A stretch of DNA of 13,851 nt from an uncultured Alphaproteobacteria bacterium (GTDB lineage: Bacteria > Pseudomonadota > Alphaproteobacteria > Micavibrionales > Micavibrionaceae), in NCBI GenBank assembly GCA_946481105.1, contig CAMLMM010000054.1, positions 1-13,851 on the forward strand, read 5' to 3'. The notes under the pieces are model-generated. The model was not told the origin of the DNA. It was given only the letters and a program-made list of their open reading frames with translations, and did no database searches. Made by a program: the position numbers and the translations under genes. Below are positions 6,790 through 13,851 of this stretch, one piece after another (position 1 is the stretch's first letter; each line of letters begins with the position of its first letter).

Positions 6790-8613
6790 ATGGCTGAACG
6801 TGTTCTTTTAAGTGTCAAAAATGCCCTGGTCAGTTTCGGTGGGGCACCGTTATTCGAGGATTTAACCTTTCATATTCTGGAAGGCGATAAAACCTGTCTG
6901 GTTGGCAAGAACGGATCGGGCAAAACCACGTTGATGAATATTATCCGTGGATTGAAGGAAGTGGATCATGGCGAACGCTGGCAACTAGCTGGTGTGACGA
7001 TTGGTTATCTGAAGCAGGATGTGGTGGCGAAGCCAGGGCAGACGGTCAAAGAATTTATTCTTGAAGACCTGCATGAAGATAATCAGCATGACGCATTCAC
7101 CTACCGCATGGAGATGATTGCCGATCCGCTGCAGATTAAGCTCGATGACAAGATGGAAACATTATCCGGCGGGCAGAAGCGGCGGGCGGCATTGGCGCGG
7201 GCACTGGTCGAGGAACCGGATATTCTGCTGCTCGACGAACCCACCAACCATCTGGACCTTGATATTATTCTGTGGCTGGAAAATTATCTGAAGGGGTATC
7301 GCGGTGCGTTGATGTGTATCAGCCACGATAAAACATTCCTTGCGAATATATCGGATAAAGTATTCTGGCTGGATCGTGGGAATTTGCGCGTCTGCCCGTA
7401 TGGGTATAAAGGCTTTGATGACTGGTCGGCGATGTTGCTGGAACAGGAAGAGCGTGAACTGCATAATCGCGGCAAGATGCTGGAGATCGAAGAAGCCTGG
7501 GCCAGCCGTGGTGTGCGCGGGCGGTTGAAGCGGAATGTGCGGCGGCTGGAATTAATGAAGCAGGCGCAAGCCAGGTTAAAGGCTGATAAATCATCCTTCC
7601 TGCGCATGATGTCCAAGATTGAAATGGAATCGGTTGAAATTCAGGGCACATCAAAAATTGTGGCTGAATTTATCAAGGCGGATAAAAATTTCGGCGATAA
7701 GAAAATTCTTGATAAATTATCACTGCGAATTTTACGCGGCGACAGGATTGGAATTCTGGGAAAAAACGGGTCGGGCAAGTCCACTTTCCTCAAAATGTTA
7801 ATTGGTGAGCTGGAACCGGATGCAGGCAAAGTCAAACGCGCCAAGGATATCGAGTTCGCATATTTCGACCAGAACCGCCGCGACCTCGATCTTGAATCGT
7901 CGTTATGGCGTACATTGGTACCATCCGGCGGTGATTATATTGATGTGATGGGCAAAACACGCCATGTCTGCGGTTATCTAAAAGACTTTCTGTTTGATCC
8001 GGCATTGGCGCGGGCGTCGGTATCGACCTTGTCCGGAGGGCAGAAAAACCGCTTGCTGCTGGCCAAGGTACTAGCGGACCCGAAATCGTTCCTGATCCTC
8101 GACGAACCCACCAACGATCTGGATATGGATACGCTGGACATGCTCGAAGAAATTCTCAGCAGCTATAAAGGGACATTGCTTATCGTCAGCCATGACCGCG
8201 ATTTTCTGGACCAGACAGTCAGTAAAATCCTGGCTTTTGAAGGGGATGGTATTGTCGAAGGATATATTGGTGGATATTCGGATTATCTGGCTAATCGCCG
8301 CGCACCACGAAAATCGAATGAAACGGATGTTGATTTTGAAGAGCCAAAAGTGCCCGCCGTTCAAAAGTCAATCCAGCCGCCTGAGTCCAAAAGATTGTCA
8401 TTCAAGCTGCAATATGAACTGGATAATCTGCCATCGCGTATTGCGGCATTGGAAACAGAAATCGAAGAATTATCCATGAAACTGGAAGATGCTGATTTAT
8501 ACAGTCGTGATCCCGCCGCTTTCCAGGCTTATTCGGCGCGGCTTGAGCAGGCGGAGCATGAAAAAGATGTAGCGGAGACACGCTGGTTGGAGCTTGACGC
8601 TCTGGCAAGCTAG
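6790..8613 (+). CDS. uup: ABC-F family ATPase, Uup type
   Basis: This is a soluble tandem ATP-binding-cassette protein of the ribosome-associated ABC-F group, with no membrane part. Numbered from ATG 6790, the first cassette has Walker A GKNGSGKT (39-46), LSGGQ (125-129) and Walker B ending D149-E150 ([11 protein letters not shown]). The second has GKNGSGKS (324-331), LSGGQ (414-418) and D438-E439 ([11 protein letters not shown]). The linker (about 225-275) contains [19 protein letters not shown], the charged arm typical of Uup. After about residue 525 a charged C-terminal coiled coil follows, as in the ABC_tran_CTD domain of Uup, which binds branched DNA in E. coli. Both catalytic glutamates are present. 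An in-frame TTG at 6772 would add six residues; MAERVLLSV at 6790 fits homologues better, but neither has a convincing ribosome binding site. It converges on phhB, and the stop codons share four bases. Confidence 0.92.
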   Translation: MAERVLLSVKNALVSFGGAPLFEDLTFHILEGDKTCLVGKNGSGKTTLMNIIRGLKEVDHGERWQLAGVTIGYLKQDVVAKPGQTVKEFILEDLHEDNQHDAFTYRMEMIADPLQIKLDDKMETLSGGQKRRAALARALVEEPDILLLDEPTNHLDLDIILWLENYLKGYRGALMCISHDKTFLANISDKVFWLDRGNLRVCPYGYKGFDDWSAMLLEQEERELHNRGKMLEIEEAWASRGVRGRLKRNVRRLELMKQAQARLKADKSSFLRMMSKIEMESVEIQGTSKIVAEFIKADKNFGDKKILDKLSLRILRGDRIGILGKNGSGKSTFLKMLIGELEPDAGKVKRAKDIEFAYFDQNRRDLDLESSLWRTLVPSGGDYIDVMGKTRHVCGYLKDFLFDPALARASVSTLSGGQKNRLLLAKVLADPKSFLILDEPTNDLDMDTLDMLEEILSSYKGTLLIVSHDRDFLDQTVSKILAFEGDGIVEGYIGGYSDYLANRRAPRKSNETDVDFEEPKVPAVQKSIQPPESKRLSFKLQYELDNLPSRIAALETEIEELSMKLEDADLYSRDPAAFQAYSARLEQAEHEKDVAETRWLELDALAS

Positions 8614-8936
8614 GCTGTTTCTTCAATCTTTGCGGCCAAAATAAAATCGCTCTCGGTCAGGCCATTGACTTTATGCGTCCATATTTCCACCCCGCAACTT
8701 CCCCAACGTATCGTCAGATCGGGGTGGTGGTTTTCGGTTTCGGCAATAGCGCCGATTTTATTGGCCTGCACCAGAGCATCAGAAAAATTCTTGTGTTTGA
8801 ACTCGCGGATTAAGTGGCCATGACCATTTATTGACCAGTCTGCCGGAATCTGCGCCATCAATTTTTCCTGCTCGATTTGCGAAAGGGCAGGAACGCCACC
8901 CTGGCAAGGAATGCAGGATTTTTGAGCAAGAGACAT
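8610..8936 (-). CDS. phhB: Pterin-4a-carbinolamine dehydratase
   Basis: The enzyme dehydrates 4a-hydroxytetrahydrobiopterin (or the bacterial pterin equivalent), recycling the cofactor of aromatic amino acid hydroxylases. The 108 residues include the family active-site segment ENHHPDL (68-74) with the His pair, the strand [11 protein letters not shown], and SDFILAAKI near the C-terminus. The N-terminus has the C-x2-C element (Cys8, Cys11) followed by GG seen in many bacterial members. Length is normal. The ATG at 8936 is supported by AGGAGG at 8942-8947. That site overlaps the stop codon of the upstream flavoprotein gene, so the two are surely co-transcribed. No phenylalanine hydroxylase is in the window, so its pterin-dependent partner is unknown. 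The stop codon overlaps that of uup in the shared CTAG at 8610-8613. Confidence 0.95.
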   Translation of the reverse strand: MSLAQKSCIPCQGGVPALSQIEQEKLMAQIPADWSINGHGHLIREFKHKNFSDALVQANKIGAIAETENHHPDLTIRWGSCGVEIWTHKVNGLTESDFILAAKIEETA

Positions 8937-8941
8937 AATAA

Positions 8942-8947
8942 CCTCCT
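8942..8947 (-). promoter_or_regulatory. Ribosome binding site of phhB, overlapping the preceding stop codon
   Basis: AGGAGG on the minus strand lies five bases before ATG 8936 and shares two bases with the TAG stop (8948-8946) of the flavoprotein gene. This is a compact operon junction. Confidence 0.8.
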
Positions 8948-10103
8948 ATTTTCGCAGAAAATTTTCTATACCACGGGCGGCAGCCAGAGCTGTGCTAAAT
9001 GTGGCTTGAAGCAAATAACCACCAGTGGGGGCTTCCCAGTCCAACATTTCTCCAGCTACAAAAACGCCGGGCCATTTCACCAGCATATAATTAGCGTCAA
9101 TTTCGCTAAAGGGAATACCCCCTGCGCTGGAAATCGCCCGGTCGATATCGAAACTGTCATGCAGGGTCAGAGGGAGAGATTTTATATATTGGGCCAAGGC
9201 AGAAGCAGAAAGAGTGGAAATTGTACGATTTTCCTGTAAAAGCCCAATGACCACTGGCGGCAAATTGGTTTGCTTACGCAGCCAGTTGGTGAAACTGTCA
9301 CGCCCGCGTGGAACCGTAAGTTTTTCAATCAGTTTTTCCATGGGTAGATCAGGTTTTAAATCGATATTCACTTTCGCCTGACCATCAGTTTCAATGGTTC
9401 GACGAATACGCGAGGATAAAGCATAGACGGCCCCGCCTTCGATACCCGATGCGCTTATCATCATTTCCCCGTGAATGGTTGTATCGTTATGGGTCAAAGA
9501 AATTGATTTTAAAGGTGTACCCGCAAAACGCGTGGCAAAGACAGAAGACCAATTTGTTTTAAAGCCACAATTACTGGGGCGAAACGGACGGATAGAAATA
9601 TTCTTTGACTTCAGGATATTGACCCATTGCGCGTCTGAACCCAGGCGTGGCCATGAAGCCCCGCCAAGAGCCAGAAGCGTAGCACCCAAATTCATCGGTT
9701 GGCCAGTCCATTCATAATTATAGATGAATTTCACCCCTTGCTCGCTAAGGCGGTTAAGCCACGCCCGCAACAAGGGGGACGCCTTAAAACTTTTGGGGAA
9801 CACACGACCGCTGGAGCCGATAAAGGTTTCTTCGCCCAAACTGGCACACCAGTTACGCATATCCTGTGGAGTAAATTTTTCGAGGGCAGGGCGCAAAATG
9901 TCGGTTTCGTCACCGTACCGAGTCAGGAATGTTTCAAAATCTTCTGAATGTGTAATATTCAACCCACCGCGCCCTGCCATCAGGAATTTCCGCGCGAGGG
10001 AAGGTTTGTGGTCGTAGACACTTACATCATAGCCTTGGCGGGAAAGATATTCTGCCGCCATTAACCCGGCCGGACCGGCGCCTATGATTGCAACACTGGG
10101 CAT
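8946..10103 (-). CDS. HI0933/BaiN-like flavoprotein, PP_4765 type (NAD(P)/FAD-dependent oxidoreductase)
   Basis: The 385-residue protein is a Rossmann-fold flavoprotein of the HI0933-like group, closest in pattern to the uncharacterised PP_4765 subgroup. The FAD-binding motif IIGAGPAGLMAAEYL spans residues 6-20, followed by RKFLMAGRGGLNITHSE (38-54), the hallmark of the group. The C-terminal GEMLDWEAPTGGYLLQATF closes the FAD site. The substrate is unknown; members of the wider family include 3-dehydro-bile-acid reductase-like enzymes, but that activity cannot be assumed here. It starts three bases after the stop of the Pit gene and ends nine bases before phhB, so it is in the same operon. 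No signal peptide; cytoplasmic. The family call is secure, the biochemical role is not. Confidence 0.92.
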   Translation of the reverse strand: MPSVAIIGAGPAGLMAAEYLSRQGYDVSVYDHKPSLARKFLMAGRGGLNITHSEDFETFLTRYGDETDILRPALEKFTPQDMRNWCASLGEETFIGSSGRVFPKSFKASPLLRAWLNRLSEQGVKFIYNYEWTGQPMNLGATLLALGGASWPRLGSDAQWVNILKSKNISIRPFRPSNCGFKTNWSSVFATRFAGTPLKSISLTHNDTTIHGEMMISASGIEGGAVYALSSRIRRTIETDGQAKVNIDLKPDLPMEKLIEKLTVPRGRDSFTNWLRKQTNLPPVVIGLLQENRTISTLSASALAQYIKSLPLTLHDSFDIDRAISSAGGIPFSEIDANYMLVKWPGVFVAGEMLDWEAPTGGYLLQATFSTALAAARGIENFLRK

Positions 10104-10106
10104 GGT

Positions 10107-11108
10107 TTATAAAAACATCTTCCAGATTGTCATTAATAGTCCCGCGAAGGCAAAGGTCAGGGGGATAGTCAGAACCCACGCCCAGACGATATTCCCAACA
10201 ATACCCCAGCGAACGGCAGATAAACCGCGTGTCGCACCGACACCCATAATGGATGTTGAGATGACATGGGTCGTACTGACAGGAATACCCATATGGGACG
10301 CACCGCTGATAATCACACCAGCGGCAGTTTCGGCGGCAAAGCCGTGAATTGGCTGCAGCTTAATCATTTTTGAGCCCAGAGTACGGATAATACGCCAGCC
10401 ACCGGACATAGTGCCTAGGCACATGGCTGCAGCGCAGGCCAGCTTGACCCAAAGCGGCACGGCAAAATCATCGGCGGGGAAGGTCAGGATAAGCGCCAGC
10501 GCAATAATACCCATAGATTTTTGGGCATCGTTCTGGCCGTGGTTAAGGGCCATAAATCCGGCAGACAGAACCTGTAATTTGGAAAAAACAGCGTTGGTTT
10601 TTGCCAGAGGAAGCTTGTAAACCAGCCATGTCAGCATCCACATAATCAGGAAGCCAATGGTCACACCAAGGACCGGGGACGCAAACATGGGTACAACGAC
10701 CTTGTGAATAACGGCACTGCCAATAATATTATCCAAACCGTGCGCATTTGAAAAAAACGTGGCCCCCAGAAGCGAACCGATAATGGCATGCGATGAACTG
10801 GTGGGTAATCCTTTGTACCAGGTAATCAAGTTCCAGATAATAGCAGCAGTGACCGTACAAAGGACGGTATGAATGTTGAGTGAATCCGCATTTACCAGAC
10901 CTTTGCCGATAGTCGCCGCGACCTCGGTTCCCATCAGGGCGCCAATCAGGTTCAATAAGCCGCCATATATAACGGCGGTTACGGGCGACAGGGCGCGCGT
11001 AGAGACGACTGTTGCGATAGCATTGGCGGCATCATGAAAACCGTTGATATAATCAAATATCAAAGTAAGGCAGACAGCGGCAACAAGGAGTATAATTGCG
11101 GTATCCAT
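10107..11108 (-). CDS. pit: Pit-family low-affinity inorganic phosphate transporter
   Basis: This inner-membrane symporter takes up phosphate, usually as a metal-phosphate complex with protons. The 333 residues form about ten hydrophobic segments. The duplicated family signature is present near the N-terminus (FDYINGFHDAANAIATVV, 18-35) and again in the second half (ASHMGIPVSTTHVISTSIMG). MALNHGQNDAQKSMG in the middle is a further Pit hallmark. It is on the short side, like the alphaproteobacterial Pit proteins rather than the roughly 500-residue E. coli PitA. It begins six bases after the DUF47 gene, an arrangement known as orfA-pit in Sinorhizobium meliloti, where the pair is controlled by phosphate through PhoB. 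No Pho box was identified by eye here. Confidence 0.95.
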   Translation of the reverse strand: MDTAIILLVAAVCLTLIFDYINGFHDAANAIATVVSTRALSPVTAVIYGGLLNLIGALMGTEVAATIGKGLVNADSLNIHTVLCTVTAAIIWNLITWYKGLPTSSSHAIIGSLLGATFFSNAHGLDNIIGSAVIHKVVVPMFASPVLGVTIGFLIMWMLTWLVYKLPLAKTNAVFSKLQVLSAGFMALNHGQNDAQKSMGIIALALILTFPADDFAVPLWVKLACAAAMCLGTMSGGWRIIRTLGSKMIKLQPIHGFAAETAAGVIISGASHMGIPVSTTHVISTSIMGVGATRGLSAVRWGIVGNIVWAWVLTIPLTFAFAGLLMTIWKMFL

Positions 11109-11114
11109 GGCGGA

Positions 11115-11747
11115 CTAACTATGCTTCAGGACAATCTGCAACGCGACACTGGCGACATCGCGGAACCGGTCAACGACTTTTTCCAGCATATCGTATATAT
11201 CACGGTGTAGAATGATTTCCTTGATATCACGATCGCTTTTGAACAATTTGACGATCAGTTCATTCCGCAGCGTATCGCCTTTATGTTCCAGGTCTTTCAG
11301 GGCATTGGCGCTTTCAACAACCAGCTTACTGCCTTTCTTCGCAGTCAACGCGTTGAGAAGTGTACGCGTAACTTCGGCTTCCTGCAGGATTAGTTCAACC
11401 TGATACATGAAGCTGCTATCCTTCACATTCATTTCGTGCATCATGATGCGGTCATTGACCTTTTCGATGATCTTGGGAATTTTATAAAGAATATTGGTAA
11501 TGTCCTGAATGTCCTCCCGGTCGAAAGGGGTCACAAAAGAACGACAAAGCTCTTCTGTAATAGTTGAAGATGTTATTTTTGACCGGTTGCGTGCTTCACG
11601 AACTTTGTTGAGTGCTGTATTTTTCTCCTGCGCCGTTTCTCCCGTAATGAATTCCTTAAAAGAAACAGCTGACTGATAAACATCATCCGAAAGTTGATTG
11701 AGCAAACTATAAAACTTGTCTTCGCGCGGAAAAAAACTAAATCCCAT
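11115..11747 (-). CDS. DUF47 / PhoU-like protein, Pit accessory
   Basis: The 210-residue protein belongs to the DUF47 family (TIGR00153 type), an all-helical PhoU-like fold. It starts FSFFPREDKFYSLLNQLSDDVYQSA and carries EHKGDTLRNEL and HRDIYDMLEKVVDRFRDVA toward the C-terminus, the repeated helical motifs (E-x-x-x-D type) that in PhoU bind metal clusters. These proteins are usually encoded directly beside pit and are thought to regulate or assist the transporter. The direct contact is inferred from context. The ATG at 11747 has a purine-rich AAGGAAGG (11753-11760) five bases upstream. It is followed after six bases by pit, and preceded by a 45-base gap from dusB in which no clear promoter or terminator was seen. 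Confidence 0.93.
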   Translation of the reverse strand: MGFSFFPREDKFYSLLNQLSDDVYQSAVSFKEFITGETAQEKNTALNKVREARNRSKITSSTITEELCRSFVTPFDREDIQDITNILYKIPKIIEKVNDRIMMHEMNVKDSSFMYQVELILQEAEVTRTLLNALTAKKGSKLVVESANALKDLEHKGDTLRNELIVKLFKSDRDIKEIILHRDIYDMLEKVVDRFRDVASVALQIVLKHS

Positions 11748-11792
11748 AATATCCTTCCTTGGTATGGCGGCAGGACAGTAGCATGAATGGAT

Positions 11793-12752
11793 TTAGAGTG
11801 CAAAATACCGCCGTAATCGCGCCTGAACTGCGGCGGGTTCAGTCATCTGGTTGATATCGGTGCGGGCAATATCAGCGTCTGGCATACCCTGAAGTGTCCA
11901 GCCGATATGTTTACGGGCGATCTGATTGCCCATATAGGTTCCATAGTGGCTGAGCATATCATCGTAATGTATGAGCAGAAGCGTGCCTATTTCGGTCGGA
12001 CTTGGTATGGCTGGAATCGTCCCGTCTTTTAAGAATGATGCAATTTGTGAGGGGAGCCACGGACGGCCTTGTGCACCCCGCGCGACCATAACGCCATCAG
12101 CCCCGGAGGAGGCTAGTGCCTTTGCGGCATCCTGTGGCGATTTAATATCACCGTTCACTAAAACCGGAATTGTGACGGCGTCTTTGACTGCGTGGACGGC
12201 ATCCCAGCGGGCACTGCCGTTATAAAGCTGGCAGCGCGTCCGGCCATGCACGGTAATCATTTTAATGCCGACATCCTGCGCGATGCGGGCTAATTCAGGC
12301 GCATTCATGGAATTATCATCCCAGCCCAGGCGCATTTTGACCGTTACCGGAACTTTCACAGCTTTGACGGTTTCCGCCATAATGGCAGAGGCAAGTTTTA
12401 TATCCCGCATCAAGGCGGAGCCAGCCTGACCAGTGACAACTTTTTTGACCGGGCAACCAAAATTAATATCGATAAGCGGGGCGCCGTTATCGGCGTGGAT
12501 GCGGGCAGCTTCAGCCATAATTGCCGGGTCGCATCCTGCGAGTTGTACGGCGCAGGGAAATTCAGTCTGGTCAGGGATATGGCTGGATTTGGTGTTTTGC
12601 CGCGTCTCATCGACCGTAATGCGACTGGCGATCATTTCCGAAAACACCAGCCCCGCGCCAAATCGCATTACCAGTCGGCGGAACGGGGCATCCGTCACGC
12701 CGGCCATCGGGGCCAGCAGGACAGGGGCGGTAATGGGAAGTTCCGCCAACAT
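11793..12752 (-). CDS. dusB: tRNA-dihydrouridine synthase B
   Basis: This FMN-dependent enzyme reduces a specific uridine in the tRNA D-loop to dihydrouridine using NADPH. From ATG 12752 the protein has 319 residues, the usual DusB/NifR3 length. Motifs in order are LLAPMAGVTDAPFR (12-25), DINFGCPVKKV (95-105) with the catalytic Cys100, VKMRLGWDD, ITVHGRTR and GADGVMVARGAQGRPW (phosphate-binding end of the TIM barrel). The reading frame stays open upstream to 12896, but that extension lies inside slyX and has no family similarity, so it is rejected. The start codon is one base after the slyX stop (TAA-T-ATG), implying translational coupling. In many alphaproteobacteria dusB precedes ntrB-ntrC; here the next genes are DUF47 and pit instead. 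Confidence 0.95.
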   Translation of the reverse strand: MLAELPITAPVLLAPMAGVTDAPFRRLVMRFGAGLVFSEMIASRITVDETRQNTKSSHIPDQTEFPCAVQLAGCDPAIMAEAARIHADNGAPLIDINFGCPVKKVVTGQAGSALMRDIKLASAIMAETVKAVKVPVTVKMRLGWDDNSMNAPELARIAQDVGIKMITVHGRTRCQLYNGSARWDAVHAVKDAVTIPVLVNGDIKSPQDAAKALASSGADGVMVARGAQGRPWLPSQIASFLKDGTIPAIPSPTEIGTLLLIHYDDMLSHYGTYMGNQIARKHIGWTLQGMPDADIARTDINQMTEPAAVQARLRRYFAL

Positions 12753-12753
12753 A

Positions 12754-12990
12754 TTAATAATGGGGTGGCTTATTGAGGGCGGCGACTTCAATGGACGATA
12801 AACCAATTTCGGATTTATCGTCCTTGGCGCCGGATTCCATATCGGCGATACGTTTTTGTGCGATATCCAGTTTCCGTTTGAGCAGATCGATTTCATCCCA
12901 TTGGCGTGACGTCATCTCGCTCAGGTCCGCAATCTGCTTTTCCTGATGGGCCAGAATAATCTCGATATGCTTAAGTTTATCCTCGTTCAT
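12754..12990 (-). CDS. slyX: SlyX family protein
   Basis: This short 78-residue protein is mostly a charged alpha-helical coiled coil (about residues 3-52, with heptad-like I/L/M spacing) and ends in PPHY, the conserved C-terminal signature of SlyX. The function of SlyX is unknown across bacteria, and the name reflects position near slyD in E. coli. The ATG at 12990 directly abuts the TAG stop of the RND gene without any spacer. GAGGA inside the RND coding end, five bases upstream of the ATG, serves as ribosome binding site. Its own stop is one base from the dusB start, so the three genes read as one coupled unit. Confidence 0.9.
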   Translation of the reverse strand: MNEDKLKHIEIILAHQEKQIADLSEMTSRQWDEIDLLKRKLDIAQKRIADMESGAKDDKSEIGLSSIEVAALNKPPHY

Positions 12991-13851
12991 CTAGTCCTCG
13001 ATATGGTGATGCACAGCTTCTGTCCCTGTCACCTTTTTCTCAATAGCCCGGATCAACACGTAAAAGACAGGTGTAAGGAAGAGCCCAAAGAAAGTAACAC
13101 CCAGCATGCCTGAGAATACAGCCACACCCATGGCGTGGCGCATTTCGGCACCGGCTCCGGTTGATGTAACCAGCGGCACAACGCCCATGATGAATGCAAA
13201 GGAAGTCATAAGGATGGGGCGCAGACGCAAGCGAGTGGCATGGATAGCTGCTTCGACCGTTTTTTCACCGTGCATTTCCAGCTCACGGGCGAATTCCACA
13301 ATCAGAATGGCGTTCTTACAGGCAAGACCGATAAGAACGAATAATCCTATCTGCGTGAAGATATTGTTGTCACCACCCGTCAACCACACGCCGGTGATAG
13401 CTGACAGCAGGCACATAGGGACGATAAGAATGATCGCCAGCGGCAGGAACAGGCTTTCATACTGAGCGGCCAGAACCAGGAACACCAGCAGGACGCAAAG
13501 CGGGAAAACCAGCAGGGTTGTGTCGCCTGACAGGATTTGCTGATAAGTCAGTTCCGTCCATTCGTAACTCATGCCTTTTGGCAAAGTTTCATCCAGGATT
13601 TTTGTAATGGCGGCCTGTGCCTGGCCGGAAGAGAAACCGGGACCAGGTGCGCCGTTCAGATCGGCAGAGCGATAACCATTGTAACGGGTGGCGCTATCCG
13701 GGCCTGTTGTTTCCGTCACATTCAGAATGGAGCCGAGCGGCACCATTTGGCCATCATGATTGCGGATACGCAGGTTGGAAATATCTTCAGGCTTTGATCG
13801 GAATTCTTTGTCCGCCTGGGCGATCACCTGATAGGTTCGGCCGAACTTGTT
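12991..13851 (-). CDS. RND (HAE1/AcrB family) efflux pump permease, C-terminal part, cut by the window edge
   Basis: This is the inner-membrane proton-driven drug exporter of a tripartite efflux system. Only the last 286 residues are in the window. The frame is open to position 13851 and begins NKFGRTYQVIAQAD, so the GTG at 13827 is an internal Val codon and not a start. Visible are the end of the porter domain (VPLGSILNV), the LVFLVLAAQYESLFLPLAI segment, and DNNIFTQIGLFVLIGLACKNAILIVEFARE, whose Lys corresponds to Lys940 of the AcrB proton relay. The transmembrane segments TGAGAEMRHAMGVAVFSGM and beyond and a short His-rich cytoplasmic tail (HHHIED) follow. The NIFTQIGxxxLxGLACKNA pattern points to the MexF/OqxB branch rather than AcrB itself. 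The full protein should be about 1,050 residues. Its periplasmic adaptor would be expected upstream, outside the window. Confidence 0.95.
   Translation of the reverse strand, partial: NKFGRTYQVIAQADKEFRSKPEDISNLRIRNHDGQMVPLGSILNVTETTGPDSATRYNGYRSADLNGAPGPGFSSGQAQAAITKILDETLPKGMSYEWTELTYQQILSGDTTLLVFPLCVLLVFLVLAAQYESLFLPLAIILIVPMCLLSAITGVWLTGGDNNIFTQIGLFVLIGLACKNAILIVEFARELEMHGEKTVEAAIHATRLRLRPILMTSFAFIMGVVPLVTSTGAGAEMRHAMGVAVFSGMLGVTFFGLFLTPVFYVLIRAIEKKVTGTEAVHHHIED

Noticed and set aside
12753..12896. 48-residue N-terminal extension of DusB
   Set aside because: It lies inside slyX in another frame, resembles no DusB N-terminus, and the ATG at 12752 gives the standard length.
13827..13827. 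GTG as start codon of the RND gene
   Set aside because: The frame is open to the window edge and encodes the conserved FGRTYQV segment, so the gene is simply cut off.
1..13851. CRISPR arrays, tRNA or rRNA genes, insertion sequences, defence or toxin-antitoxin modules
   Set aside because: No regularly spaced repeats, cloverleaf-like sequences, transposase motifs or known defence domains were seen on either strand.

Overview
The window looks like an ordinary chromosomal stretch from a Gram-negative bacterium, most likely an alphaproteobacterium of moderate GC content (a little under 50% by eye). The grounds are the folate-dependent tRNA methylase TrmFO (the alphaproteobacterial and Gram-positive solution, absent from gammaproteobacteria), a phosphate-transport pair of the kind known in rhizobia (DUF47 protein plus Pit), a squalene/phytoene-synthase-like protein resembling mitochondrial NDUFAF6, and outer-membrane and RND proteins. 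The genus cannot be fixed from the sequence alone. No tRNA, rRNA, insertion sequence, CRISPR array or phage gene was seen, and no gap between genes exceeds about 200 bases.

Layout, left to right. (1) 80-1828, minus: a TpsB/ShlB-type outer-membrane transporter whose secreted TpsA partner is not in the window. (2) 2009-2635, minus: iron superoxide dismutase with a clear terminator, and a promoter that appears to overlap the divergent promoter of (3). (3) 2707-3426, plus: a probably non-catalytic squalene/phytoene-synthase-fold protein. Its tail overlaps that of trmFO. (4) 3392-5597, minus: trmFO preceded by an overlapping gene for a glutamine-amidotransferase-like (BPL_N) protein. (5) 5653-6624, minus: a 323-residue protein of unknown function with its own candidate promoter, ribosome binding site and terminator, and perhaps a degenerate Nudix-like segment. 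(6) 6790-8613, plus: a Uup-type ABC-F ATPase. (7) 8610-13851, minus: a run of seven closely packed genes. In transcription order they are an RND pump (cut by the window edge), slyX, dusB, a DUF47 PhoU-like protein, a Pit phosphate transporter, an HI0933/PP_4765-type flavoprotein, and pterin-4a-carbinolamine dehydratase.

Functionally, the window holds two tRNA-modification enzymes (TrmFO, m5U54; DusB, dihydrouridine), a ribosome-associated ATPase, a phosphate uptake module, superoxide defence and two envelope export components. There is no clear new multi-gene system. The most uncertain and therefore most interesting items are the unknown 5653-6624 protein, the BPL_N-like gene translationally coupled to trmFO and sitting just behind a strong terminator, the synthase-like protein with lost aspartate motifs, and the very compact convergent gene ends, including two stop codons sharing one CTAG.
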